Shown one piece after another: positions 7,998 through 14,794 of a stretch of DNA of 64,000 nucleotides; within the stretch, counting starts at the first letter, position 1; each line of letters opens with the position of its first letter. Origin of the DNA: Luteimonas saliphila (GTDB taxonomy: Bacteria > Pseudomonadota > Gammaproteobacteria > Xanthomonadales > Xanthomonadaceae). The stretch covers positions 186,001 through 250,000 of the forward strand of contig NZ_JAETWA010000045.1 in the NCBI RefSeq assembly GCF_016774335.1. Direction: 5' to 3'. The position numbers and the translations under genes were made by a program. Below the pieces are notes generated by a model. It was not told the DNA's origin, did no database searches, and saw only the letters and a list, made by a program, of their open reading frames with translations.

Positions 7998-8315
7998 TTA
8001 GCGGGCCGCTGCGACTCGGCCGTCTTGCATCTCGTCGCGCTCATACTCGGCACCGTCCCTGTAGAGCGGGATCGGCGTGTCCGTGTAAGCGTCGAACGGG
8101 TCATAAGAAACCCCATCCGCCAGCGCGCTACGGGATGCGGCTGCTTCTGACTGGCGGCGGGGGTTGAAACGGGCGCGCACTTCGTCTGCTGTCGGCACTC
8201 GGCCGTTCACGGTTAGGCGGGACTGCGCGATGTAGAACTCGCGGTTGCAGGACAGCAGCTTGTGGGCGCTGTCTGCGTACTCTGCGAACCCGTTGGTCGC
8301 GGCGAACAGGCTCAC
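7998..8315 (-). CDS. Phage protein, unknown
   Basis: 105 residues; N-terminal helical segment (MSLFAATNGFAEYADSAHKL) and a DAYTDTPIPLYRDGAEYERD tail. No family recognised. A 54-bp gap separates it from the SSB-like gene downstream. Confidence 0.65.
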   Translation of the reverse strand: MSLFAATNGFAEYADSAHKLLSCNREFYIAQSRLTVNGRVPTADEVRARFNPRRQSEAAASRSALADGVSYDPFDAYTDTPIPLYRDGAEYERDEMQDGRVAAAR

Positions 8316-8548
8316 GGAATCCGCCCAAGGAAGGCTTGGTTGCGCGTGACCTTGCCGCTTGCCTTCGCGTTGCGCTTGATCTTGCGAAGCTCTGCCTGAG
8401 CGTGCTCCAGCGTGATCTCGCCAGAATGCACGCGCTGCATTAGCGTCTTGCGCACATCCATGCTGTCGGCCACTTGCCCAGCCGCTTCGGCCTCCTTCAA
8501 CGAAGCCTTGCGTTCCTGTGCCGTCCAGAATGCGTCACCCTTCGCCAT
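8312..8548 (-). CDS. Small charged phage protein, unknown
   Basis: 78 residues from ATG 8548 (MAKGDAFWTAQERKASLKEA), helical and strongly basic near the C-terminus (ELRKIKRNAKASGKVTRNQ). Overlaps the neighbouring gene by four bases. May bind nucleic acid; that is only inferred from charge. Confidence 0.65.
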   Translation of the reverse strand: MAKGDAFWTAQERKASLKEAEAAGQVADSMDVRKTLMQRVHSGEITLEHAQAELRKIKRNAKASGKVTRNQAFLGRIP

Positions 8549-8720
8549 TGTGTTTCTCCTGTTCCATCGGCACCGGAGCATCCGGAACCGGCTTGTAGTC
8601 ATCGGGGAATTGCGCGGCATAGCCCGGATTGCAGTATTGGCAGCCGTCGCCGACCATGAACTGGCGGAACGTGCATTCGCATTTGTCGGGCCTACGCCGC
8701 GTGGAGCTTTCGATTCTCAC
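8535..8720 (-). CDS. Small Cys-rich phage protein
   Basis: 61 residues from GTG 8720, which shares GTGA with the upstream stop. Two Cys pairs (CECTFRQFMVGDGCQYC) suggest a small zinc ribbon. Function unknown. Confidence 0.6.
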   Translation of the reverse strand: MRIESSTRRRPDKCECTFRQFMVGDGCQYCNPGYAAQFPDDYKPVPDAPVPMEQEKHNGEG

Positions 8721-9043
8721 GCCCGCTTCCTCCCATGCCAGCCCCGCATTTCGTCGTCGGCTTGCTCCGCCTTCCGGATCGCGTCCTCGCACCGCTGCGC
8801 CAGCTCCACCATTTCCCGTTGCAGCTTGTTGCGGGCGTAGATGTCCTGATAGCCGGTGATGTAGTCGCCGAGGATCTCGGCCGCGCTGGATAGGAGTTCC
8901 TCGGCCATGTTCTCGGCCAGCCATGTGCCGGTTTCGTTCCGGCACTCCAGCACTGAGCCGGTGGACTCGGGTTCGTTCTGCGGATCGCCTGGGCCGGTCA
9001 AATCCCCCGGACCCTTCGTCGTGTACTTCGGCTGAGCGTTCAT
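8717..9043 (-). CDS. Phage protein, unknown
   Basis: 108 residues from ATG 9043. Acidic N-terminal part, then a helical stretch (ENMAEELLSSAAEILGDYIT and LQREMVELAQRCEDAIRKAE). No family recognised. Confidence 0.65.
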   Translation of the reverse strand: MNAQPKYTTKGPGDLTGPGDPQNEPESTGSVLECRNETGTWLAENMAEELLSSAAEILGDYITGYQDIYARNKLQREMVELAQRCEDAIRKAEQADDEMRGWHGRKRA

Positions 9044-9192
9044 TGGTCTCCGTCCTCCGTCTTTGACCCAGCGATGAATGCGATTGCGATACCGGCGGCA
9101 ACTGCTGCAGGCCAACCCACGACGACGGAGCCAAGGAAGCCGAGGAAAACGGCAGTAACGAAGATCGCGAAACCCTTGGAGTCACTGTCCAT
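9040..9192 (-). CDS. Small membrane protein
   Basis: 50 residues from ATG 9192. Two hydrophobic segments (FAIFVTAVFLGFLGSVVVGW and AAVAAGIAIAFIAG) with a charged tail, so a likely two-pass inner-membrane peptide. It overlaps both neighbours. Confidence 0.6.
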   Translation of the reverse strand: MDSDSKGFAIFVTAVFLGFLGSVVVGWPAAVAAGIAIAFIAGSKTEDGDQ

Positions 9193-9547
9193 CCCCGCCC
9201 TCCGGGTGTTGGGTGGTGAGTGCCTCTCGCGCAAGCTGGGCGTCCTCGTCAGCGGCACAGCAGCCGCCGTTGTAGTCGTCGCTGCTCTCTGTCCAAGTCG
9301 AACCGCAGTGCTGGCAAACCGGCTCCTGATCGAACTCGACCGACGTATGACTCACGTTGTCCACATGCCTGCGCACCTGTTCGGCAATCTCCCGGCAGCG
9401 GTCGTCGTACTCTTGCGCGATCCTCTCGTCCGCCAACGGCCCCCGATAGAAGAACGAGTCACTAACGCTGATCGACCCGAAGTTTCCGAGCCGGCGCGGC
9501 TCAATCACGACGCGGAAGTTCGTGCGCGGACCCAATGCCTTACCCAT
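9182..9547 (-). CDS. Phage protein with zinc-ribbon-like segment
   Basis: 121 residues. Near residue 80 the pattern CQHCGSTW followed by GGCCAAD could bind zinc. The N-terminal half has no recognisable domain. Start ATG 9547. Confidence 0.65.
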   Translation of the reverse strand: MGKALGPRTNFRVVIEPRRLGNFGSISVSDSFFYRGPLADERIAQEYDDRCREIAEQVRRHVDNVSHTSVEFDQEPVCQHCGSTWTESSDDYNGGCCAADEDAQLAREALTTQHPEGGDGQ

Positions 9548-9815
9548 TCCCGCCGCCCTCCGAATCCTGGCCGGGGGTGAAGGCTTTCAGCGCAGCAGAC
9601 AGGCGCGAGCGGGTCGGCGTCGATGCGACGTAGAAGCCCGTTTCGAGACTGTCCCTTGCGGCCTCCACCAGCGCCTCGACCTGCGCGATGGCTTCGAGTT
9701 CGCGGAGATACTCCCCGTCATGGTGAGCGGCAAGCACCGGGAGTCCATTACGGAAATGGCAGGAATTGACCTGCATCTGGCGCAGCACCGCCAGCGGATC
9801 GCGTGTCGTGGTCAT
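9540..9815 (-). CDS. Phage protein, unknown
   Basis: 91 residues from ATG 9815; helical centre (YLRELEAIAQVEALVEAARD). Overlaps its neighbours by 4-8 bases. Function unknown. Confidence 0.65.
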   Translation of the reverse strand: MTTTRDPLAVLRQMQVNSCHFRNGLPVLAAHHDGEYLRELEAIAQVEALVEAARDSLETGFYVASTPTRSRLSAALKAFTPGQDSEGGGNG

Positions 9816-10045
9816 GTCACTCTCCCAGCCTCGTGCGCGCATACGGTCCATTCGCCTTTGTTGAAGGCGATAGCGCCACGCTTGCGCAACGCTTGCAGGC
9901 GGCGGTCAACTAGGCGGTAGCCGTCTCTCGGCCTGTCGTAGTACGCCCGCTTTGACACTTCGTCGCTGAAGATGTCGTTGAACTTCGTGCGCCCGGACTT
10001 GATCGCATCAACTATCAGTCCGTCCAGAATCGCAAAGGTGCTCAT
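9812..10045 (-). CDS. Small winged-helix-like phage protein
   Basis: 77 residues. The layout (FAILDGLIVDAIKSGRTKFN ... RLVDRRLQALRKRGAIAFNK) resembles a small winged helix in which a recognition helix RRLQALRKRG is followed by a beta wing ending GEW. It may bind DNA; inference only. Confidence 0.65.
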   Translation of the reverse strand: MSTFAILDGLIVDAIKSGRTKFNDIFSDEVSKRAYYDRPRDGYRLVDRRLQALRKRGAIAFNKGEWTVCAHEAGRVT

Positions 10046-10260
10046 TCCACGTCTCCCAATCTTGTCCGCGCATACGGGCTGCGCGGCGCTACCTGTCTCA
10101 GCATTGCCTGCGCCTGCGCGTTCATCGCGTCCAGCATCACCAGCGTCTCGGCGAGGCTCGGCGGATCAGGCTGCACGGACTCGGCTGCGTGCTTCATGTC
10201 GCGGCGGAAGCGGCGCACGATCGCGCGCAGGACGCTGCCGGCCTGGGTTTGGCGGGTCAT
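10042..10260 (-). CDS. Small phage protein, unknown
   Basis: 72 residues, basic N-terminus (SVLRAIVRRFRRDMKH) and a helical Ala-rich middle. Overlaps both neighbours by four bases. Confidence 0.6.
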   Translation of the reverse strand: MTRQTQAGSVLRAIVRRFRRDMKHAAESVQPDPPSLAETLVMLDAMNAQAQAMLRQVAPRSPYARTRLGDVE

Positions 10261-10529
10261 GGCGTGCTCCCGGTGACGCGGGCGAGGGCGGCGTCAAGTC
10301 GACGGATTTCTGCGAGACGGCGCGAACGGTAGGCGTCCGACGACTCGACTTCCGGGTCGTGATACTGGCCCTTGCGGTAAATACTCGCCGCCTCGATCAG
10401 CTCGGCCACGGCGGCGCGGGTTTCGCGCAGTTCGCGGGCCATCGGGCTGTTCGTGTTCGCTGGCGACATATCCACGATCAAGGCGGCTCCGCGCTCGATC
10501 ACCGCCAGCACATCTACCGGCCCGCTCAC
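10257..10529 (-). CDS. Phage protein, unknown
   Basis: 90 residues from GTG 10529, which overlaps the stop of the small membrane peptide gene upstream. Helical (MARELRETRAAVAELIEAAS) with a basic Arg-rich C-terminus. No family recognised. Confidence 0.6.
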   Translation of the reverse strand: MSGPVDVLAVIERGAALIVDMSPANTNSPMARELRETRAAVAELIEAASIYRKGQYHDPEVESSDAYRSRRLAEIRRLDAALARVTGSTP

Positions 10530-10678
10530 GACAGCGCCCCCACAGCCAGCGCCGCACGCTCGGCCAGCAAGTCAGCCAGCCCGTACACCGCCAGCGCGAC
10601 CACCACGATCACGCACGCCACCACGGCCTGCACATCGCGACGGTGCGCGTTGCTCTCGTATCCCTTGCGACGGTTCAT
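10526..10678 (-). CDS. Small single-pass membrane peptide
   Basis: A 50-residue frame: basic N-terminus MNRRKGYESNAHRRD, then one hydrophobic helix (AVVACVIVVVALAVYGLADL) and a short tail. ATGA/GTGA overlaps with both neighbours argue that it is a real cistron of the operon. Confidence 0.6.
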   Translation of the reverse strand: MNRRKGYESNAHRRDVQAVVACVIVVVALAVYGLADLLAERAALAVGALS

Positions 10679-10866
10679 TGCATTTCCCTCCGGACAAGTT
10701 CGTCTGCCACGGCCTGCGCGGCGTCCAGACGGTTGAGTCGATTGACGTGGGCCTTGATCGCGCAGTACGCCTTGGCGGCGTCGGTGCGCTCCTGCGGCGT
10801 CAGCACGAACTCCAGCGCGTCGCTAGGCTCGTCCTGCTGCACGACCGGCTGCCAGCGGGTGTGCAT
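10675..10866 (-). CDS. Small phage protein, unknown
   Basis: 63 residues from ATG 10866, helical (TPQERTDAAKAYCAIKAHVN). Its start is one base from the stop of the pentapeptide-repeat gene. Function unknown. Confidence 0.6.
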   Translation of the reverse strand: MHTRWQPVVQQDEPSDALEFVLTPQERTDAAKAYCAIKAHVNRLNRLDAAQAVADELVRREMQ

Positions 10867-10867
10867 G

Positions 10868-11590
10868 TCAATACGCCTCAGCTTCCAGGCGCGTGATAAA
10901 GAAATGCACCCCGTTGCTGCACTCGTCCTGCCAGTTGTCATCGAACGAATCGGGCGTGACGCGCTGGCCTACGCGGTATTCGGTCTTGCCGTCGTGTCTG
11001 CTGATTCCGACCTCGGCGCCGAACACTTCCAGCACGTCGGCGAACTCGGCGCGACACTTGCGGCCGAATGCGTGCGAGCGATTGGCGTCGGCGGGAATGC
11101 GCAGCTTGACGATCACGCTGTCCTGACACTTCTTCCAGCCGATCAGGTCGCCTTCGGGAAGGATGCGGGTTCGGGCGATGGCAAGGTCGGCACCCTTGGC
11201 GCCGCGCAGGTTGGCGCCGCGCAGGTTGGCGTCGATCAGGTTGGCGTTGCTCAGGTTGGCGCCGCGCAGGTTGGCGTCGCTCAGGTTGGCGTTGCTCAGG
11301 TTGGCGCCGCGCAGGTTGGCGTCGCTCAGGTTGGCGCCGCGCAGGTTGGCGTCGCTCAGGTTGGCGTTGCTCAGGTTGGCGTCGCTCAGGTTGGCGTTGC
11401 TCAGGTTGGCGCCGCGCAGGTTGGCGTCGCTCAGGTTGGCGTTGCTCAGGTTGGCGCCAGCCTTCACTGCCTCCCGCACCGCGCGCCCCAGCTTCTCGCT
11501 GACGGTCAAGCCGGTAACGTCGGAATCGGCTTCCCAGGTGAACAGCACGGCGGCCGTGTAGCGTTGCCGGATTTCGATCTTCTCGCCCAT
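10868..11590 (-). CDS. Pentapeptide-repeat protein with DUF5758-like C-terminus
   Basis: 240 residues, first gene of the leftward PL operon. Residues about 48-135 hold 17 consecutive A-N-L-x-x pentapeptides ([15 protein letters not shown], one ANLID) that should form a right-handed square beta helix. The C-terminal 90 residues (from [20 protein letters not shown]) match a domain, which I recall as DUF5758, that often caps pentapeptide repeats in phages. Some pentapeptide proteins mimic DNA and inhibit gyrase (Qnr, MfpA); whether this one does is unknown. Start ATG 11590 follows GGGAG and lies about 45 bases after the predicted PL start; an ATG at 11650 is upstream of that start. Confidence 0.85.
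   Translation of the reverse strand: MGEKIEIRQRYTAAVLFTWEADSDVTGLTVSEKLGRAVREAVKAGANLSNANLSDANLRGANLSNANLSDANLSNANLSDANLRGANLSDANLRGANLSNANLSDANLRGANLSNANLIDANLRGANLRGAKGADLAIARTRILPEGDLIGWKKCQDSVIVKLRIPADANRSHAFGRKCRAEFADVLEVFGAEVGISRHDGKTEYRVGQRVTPDSFDDNWQDECSNGVHFFITRLEAEAY
11207..11458 (-). repeat. 17 tandem 15-bp repeats inside the pentapeptide gene
   Basis: Near-perfect 15-bp units on the plus strand (CAGGTTGGCG plus TCGCT, TTGCT or CCGCG). The three unit types are shuffled, not merely repeated, and encode the [10 protein letters not shown] and ANLRG pentapeptides. Copy number could change by slippage or unequal exchange without frame loss. Confidence 0.95.
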
Positions 11591-11640
11591 CTCGGTCTCC
11601 CGCCCCGTCCTCGGATGAGGGTGTCGTGGGGCATGGGAGT

Positions 11641-11680
11641 AGTAAATCATCGTTGACTATCAATGTCAACAAGTATTTAC
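11641..11680 (-). promoter_or_regulatory. PL promoter with two repressor operators (OL1, OL2)
   Basis: Reverse strand: -35 TTGACA (plus 11664-11669), 17-bp spacer, -10 TTTACT (plus 11641-11646), start near 11634. Two 16-bp operators cover it: GTAAATCATCGTTGAC at 11642-11657 and GTCAACAAGTATTTAC at 11665-11680. Both match the three sites between cI and cro (consensus half GT(A/C)AA). The promoter drives the pentapeptide gene and the long leftward operon. Confidence 0.85.
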
Positions 11681-11721
11681 TTTTCAGGCGTGAGAATTTA
11701 TTGTGCGCTGCAGCGTAAGAG

Positions 11722-12249
11722 TCAGTTCGGCAGGCTTGGCCGGTAATTCATTTCGGGCGCAGGCTCTTGATCAGCCCTTTGTGGTTCGCCGTAGCTTGGC
11801 AGGGGAGGGATCGGCCGCCTTTTGACCCCGATGTACGCGATCCAGGTTTTGGAGCGCTCGTGGTATCCGTATACCTCAACGATGAATCCCGAGCGAAAGA
11901 TCAGCTTGTAGGGAGAAAACCCGGTGTATCCGCCATAACTGTTCTTCCCGTTCACGGAGACGCTCAGGATCCATCCAGGCGTTCCGAAGCGTTCAAGCCC
12001 ACCCCGAAAAACTCCCTGTTCAATGCCGCCCCATTCGTAGCGCGCCGACTCGGCGTCTTTCAGGATGAGTCGAAAATATTCGAGCGCGGCGGCTTGTGCG
12101 TACTCCATGCTGGGGCGCGGCCCTTCAGCCGGGAGCGACTGCAGGTACTCCTCATACTTCTTCTTCGTAGTCCAAGCTTCCGCGTCGGCTGGCACGCCAA
12201 AGCTCGCCAATGCCACGCAGAGCATCAATCCTCCCAGCTTCCTATCCAT
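11722..12249 (-). CDS. Secreted protein co-transcribed with cI (candidate lysogenic-conversion gene)
   Basis: 175 residues from ATG 12249 behind GGGAGAG. The N-terminus MDRKLGGLMLCVALASFGVP ending ADAEA is a standard Sec signal peptide. The mature part (AWTTKKKYEEYLQSLPAEGP onward) has aromatic-rich beta segments (YGGYTGFSPYKLIFRSGFIV) and no family I recognise. Its start overlaps the last codons of the repressor gene by 25 bp, so it should be made in the lysogen from the repressor promoter. Confidence 0.75.
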   Translation of the reverse strand: MDRKLGGLMLCVALASFGVPADAEAWTTKKKYEEYLQSLPAEGPRPSMEYAQAAALEYFRLILKDAESARYEWGGIEQGVFRGGLERFGTPGWILSVSVNGKNSYGGYTGFSPYKLIFRSGFIVEVYGYHERSKTWIAYIGVKRRPIPPLPSYGEPQRADQEPAPEMNYRPSLPN

Positions 12250-12875
12250 CTCACTCTCCCTAGTACTTCGAAGTCGTCGGAATCCTTCACAAGCACGGGC
12301 TTTCTCCACTGAGGATCGTCCTTGTTGTCGCTGAGAATCAGTGTCAAATCCCCGTGTTTCTGCAGTCTTTTGACGAAGTAGTGGTGCTCGTGTCGAATGA
12401 AGTAGATACGGTCGTCCACGATGCGGGTGTCGGTTTTGTCAACCAACACGGCATCGCCATCCTTGATGCGCGGTTCCATTGAATCGCCACGGCCATAGTA
12501 GACCTCAAGCGAGGGCGGGCGCAGCCCTTTTCGCTGCAGGCTAGAGGCGCGAAATTTCAGGTGATGGGTCTCCGCGTAGTCGTCTGGCGACATGCCGGCC
12601 CCCATGGATGCGCCTTGAATTGTGGCCCTGATATCCCGCCAGTCCTCGTTGCTTGAAGTCTGGTCCTCCAGCTTGGGACCTTTCCCTTTGGTCAGCCATT
12701 GCATCCGGACACCGAAGTGCCGGGCCCAGCTCTCAAGAAAGTCGCCGTTAGGGGTTTTATTGACCCCACTTTCGAGCTGAGAAACGTACTGCTTGGTCGT
12801 TCCCGCGATAGCGCCAAACGCCTCCTGATTGAGGCCGGCACCTTTCCTGAGTTCCTTGAGGCGAGTTCCGATCAT
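12225..12875 (-). CDS. cI: CI-like prophage repressor (HTH plus S24 peptidase)
   Basis: 216 residues. Residues 2-60 form an XRE helix-turn-helix (LKELRKGAGLNQEAFGAIAG then TTKQYVSQLESG). The C-terminal half is a LexA/S24 self-cleavage domain with catalytic Ser in GRGDSMEPRI and Lys in YFVKRLQ. RecA-triggered cleavage would induce the prophage. Start ATG 12875 is next to operator 12876-12891 and lies about where transcription should begin, as with leaderless lambda PRM. Longer in-frame starts upstream would run through the operators. Confidence 0.93.
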   Translation of the reverse strand: MIGTRLKELRKGAGLNQEAFGAIAGTTKQYVSQLESGVNKTPNGDFLESWARHFGVRMQWLTKGKGPKLEDQTSSNEDWRDIRATIQGASMGAGMSPDDYAETHHLKFRASSLQRKGLRPPSLEVYYGRGDSMEPRIKDGDAVLVDKTDTRIVDDRIYFIRHEHHYFVKRLQKHGDLTLILSDNKDDPQWRKPVLVKDSDDFEVLGRVRWIGSWED

Positions 12876-12938
12876 GTCAAGTATAGTTGACTCCCCTGTG
12901 TAAATAGTGGTTGACCCCGCCGGTAAACGATGATTTAC
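12876..12938. promoter_or_regulatory. Right operator region: three 16-bp operators, PR and PRM
   Basis: Three near-palindromes: GTCAAGTATAGTTGAC (12876-12891), GTAAATAGTGGTTGAC (12900-12915), GTAAACGATGATTTAC (12923-12938), with centres 24 and 23 bp apart, about two helical turns. PR (plus): TTGACC 12911-12916, 17 bp, TTTACT 12934-12939. PRM (minus): -10 TATACT on 12880-12885 with a poor -35, consistent with activation by repressor on the middle site. Layout matches lambda OR. Confidence 0.85.
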
Positions 12939-12945
12939 TGGGGGT

Positions 12946-13140
12946 ATGAGCATCACCAAACGCCAGATCAAAGACGGCCTTGGGCTAAAAACCGACGTTG
13001 ACGTGGCCTATTTTTTCGGGACCACCAAGCAGGCGGTTGGCCAGTGGGGTGAGGACAACGCGATCCCGCCGGGCCGTCAGTGGCAAGCCCGTGCTCTACG
13101 GCCTGACATCTTCGGCACCCCGGAGGCCCGGGATGCCTAG
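12946..13140 (+). CDS. cro: Cro-like repressor
   Basis: 64 residues, divergent from cI across the operators. The helix-turn-helix (DVDVAYFFGTTKQAVGQWGE) with the AVGQW recognition helix and a following AIPPGRQWQ turn match small Cro proteins that favour lytic growth. The ATG at 12946 is 7 bp after the PR -10 hexamer, so the message may be leaderless, although GGGGG just before the ATG could also serve as a ribosome site. Confidence 0.9.
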   Translation: MSITKRQIKDGLGLKTDVDVAYFFGTTKQAVGQWGEDNAIPPGRQWQARALRPDIFGTPEARDA

Positions 13141-13403
13141 CGCCCCCTCATACGCCTCCTGTGCGCACTCAGGTAGTGCAGCGCTTCCACAGTCTTGGCG
13201 ACTGCGATGCCGACCGCCACAAAGCGGGCGAGCGCCCATATCCCAGGCCGAACCGTTGGCGGGCGGTCGATGAAGAACAGCACCGCCACTGCGACGATCA
13301 CCGAGAGCGCCGCGAACAGGGCCTTGGTCTCCAGCGAACTCGTCCTTTGGGCTGCGCTGTTGGGCTCCATCCTGCCGCTTCCCGAGTGGGCCTTGCTCAC
13401 CAT
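13137..13403 (-). CDS. Possible small membrane protein opposite to PR transcription
   Basis: An 88-residue frame with GC-rich codon use, two hydrophobic helices (ALFAALSVIVAVAVLFFID and ARFVAVGIAVAKTVEALHYL) and a basic tail. No good ribosome site is seen, and it faces the cro-cII transcript. A frame on the other strand (13270-13572) also encodes a hydrophobic segment, so the coding strand is uncertain. Confidence 0.35.
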   Translation of the reverse strand: MVSKAHSGSGRMEPNSAAQRTSSLETKALFAALSVIVAVAVLFFIDRPPTVRPGIWALARFVAVGIAVAKTVEALHYLSAHRRRMRGR

Positions 13404-13440
13404 GATCGGGGCAATGGCGCTGTCTGCAGTCGCCCACAGT

Positions 13441-13599
13441 CTAGCGCTCCGTCAGTGGGATCGCACGCCGCACCAACCGGTATCGCAGCTTCCCCTCTCG
13501 CCAGCAAAAGGCGAACACACCGCTCGGCAGCCGAACGATCACGTAGACGTTCGGCGGGGCGTTTCGGACTGAATCAAGTAGCGCTTGTGCGTTCTGCAT
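13441..13599 (-). CDS. Possible small phage protein
   Basis: A 52-residue frame (MQNAQALLDSVRNAPPNVYV onward) with an alternating beta pattern ending in IPLTER. It is divergent from the CII-like gene. Start could also be ATG 13626. Weak ribosome sites; coding status is uncertain. Confidence 0.4.
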   Translation of the reverse strand: MQNAQALLDSVRNAPPNVYVIVRLPSGVFAFCWREGKLRYRLVRRAIPLTER

Positions 13600-13642
13600 A
13601 GGCGCTTTTTTTCGCTCAAAACCCATTGGCAAGGATAGGCAA

Positions 13643-13999
13643 GTGAAGGCAAGTAATGGCACGCAACAGGAACTGAGGCTCGCGTTCGGCGTCCACCGCG
13701 CACCCGTTGACGCTCCCGCCAAGGTGCTGCGGCAGATCGAGTCTGAGGCAATGGCGCTGGCTGTTTCGATGAAGGCCGGCGGTCACAAGCTGGCAAGCGT
13801 CGCGGCGGCCATCGGCAAGTCCGAGGGATACGTCTCGCGTATGCGCAAGGGGCTACGGCCCATCCCACACCGCCTGGTCGGCCCGCTGTGCGGCGCCACC
13901 GGATCGAACCTACTGCGCCAGTACATCGACCTACAGCGAGCGCTGGAAGGCGCCTGCGAGGTCACGCGGCTGGCCGAACAACTGAGGGCTGCGGCATGA
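13643..13999 (+). CDS. CII-like transcriptional regulator
   Basis: 118 residues from GTG 13643. A helix-turn-helix (KLASVAAAIGKSEGYVSRMR) lies at residues 49-68, followed by a helical C-terminal part (LLRQYIDLQRALEGACEVTR). The position after cro and before the replication gene is that of lambda cII, whose product activates the lysogenic promoters. Its partner sites cannot be identified from this sequence alone. Confidence 0.65.
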   Translation: MKASNGTQQELRLAFGVHRAPVDAPAKVLRQIESEAMALAVSMKAGGHKLASVAAAIGKSEGYVSRMRKGLRPIPHRLVGPLCGATGSNLLRQYIDLQRALEGACEVTRLAEQLRAAA

Positions 14000-14292
14000 C
14001 TACGTTCTACGTGGGGCAGCGGGTAAAGAAAGTTCGAGGGGAAGCGAATATTGGCCTTACCGGAGTAGTGGTTAGCGCTTGGGTCGAGCATCCGATTGAT
14101 CCCCTCGCAACCCTGAGAGTGAAATTAGATCAGGCGGGTTTGGGCACGCATGGGGATTACGCGGCGGGGGAGGTGGCCGCAACCCACCCTGATGACTGGG
14201 AACCCATCCTCGACCAGAAGCACGAAGCCTGCGACGAGGACTTCAAGCGCTCGATGGACGAGCTGCTGGAGCGGGAGGGCGTTTCCGCATGA
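13996..14292 (+). CDS. Phage protein, unknown
   Basis: 98 residues from ATG 13996, overlapping the previous stop. The N-terminal half (VGQRVKKVRGEANIGLTGVV) looks like a small beta-barrel (SH3/KOW-like), and the C-terminus is acidic and helical. Function unknown. Confidence 0.7.
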   Translation: MTTFYVGQRVKKVRGEANIGLTGVVVSAWVEHPIDPLATLRVKLDQAGLGTHGDYAAGEVAATHPDDWEPILDQKHEACDEDFKRSMDELLEREGVSA

Positions 14293-14462
14293 ACTCGAAA
14301 CCCGCGCAATCCATCCCCCACCCATACCGTGCCACGGGTGACGTGAGCGGGACGCGTGCGACTGAGCGCGCCATTCAGCTGGTCATCGCGCAGTGGATCG
14401 TCGCCGGGATCGACCGGGACACGGACGCGGAAGTGATGGCAGTGGCAGGGGGTGGCAAATGA
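14289..14462 (+). CDS. Small phage protein, unknown
   Basis: 57 residues (MNSKPAQSIPHPYRATGDVS onward), with ATGA overlaps at both ends, which argues for real translation in this tightly packed operon. No domain recognised. Confidence 0.6.
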   Translation: MNSKPAQSIPHPYRATGDVSGTRATERAIQLVIAQWIVAGIDRDTDAEVMAVAGGGK

Positions 14463-14794
14463 CTAAGCGACGCAGCATTCCGTCATCGCTCAGGTTCGAG
14501 ATATGGCGGATGCCGTGCGCCATTTGCGGTGACAAGGACGACATCGAGATTGACCACATCGTGCCTATCGCCAAAGGGGGAACGAACGACCGCGAGAACC
14601 TGCAGCCGCTTTGCTTCCAGTGCCACAGACGCAAGGGAAACAAGCTCGGCCGGTCGAATCATGAGCTGTCAGCCCTGTACGAGGCGGACAAGGAAATGCA
14701 CCACCTGAGAAATGGATATCGCCTAGCCACTCGCTACATGAACCCTTACGACGGTCCGTCGTTCCACGAGTGGAGGGCAAAGAATGCCAAATAG
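14459..14794 (+). CDS. HNH endonuclease
   Basis: 111 residues. CAICG (residues 19-23), EIDHIVPIAKGGTNDRENLQ and CFQCHRRKGNK form a complete zinc-braced HNH site with catalytic His in DHI. It overlaps the upstream gene by four bases and the replication gene by 11. It may be a free-standing homing nuclease or a DNA-processing enzyme; one of eight HNH-type proteins in the prophage. Confidence 0.85.
   Translation: MTKRRSIPSSLRFEIWRMPCAICGDKDDIEIDHIVPIAKGGTNDRENLQPLCFQCHRRKGNKLGRSNHELSALYEADKEMHHLRNGYRLATRYMNPYDGPSFHEWRAKNAK

Noticed and set aside
11207-11458. CRISPR-like repeat array
   Set aside because: 15-bp units without spacers, fully explained by pentapeptide codons.
13270-13572. Plus-strand frame with a hydrophobic segment between cro and cII
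   Set aside because: No ribosome site and low-complexity tail; the minus-strand frames look slightly better, and neither is strong.
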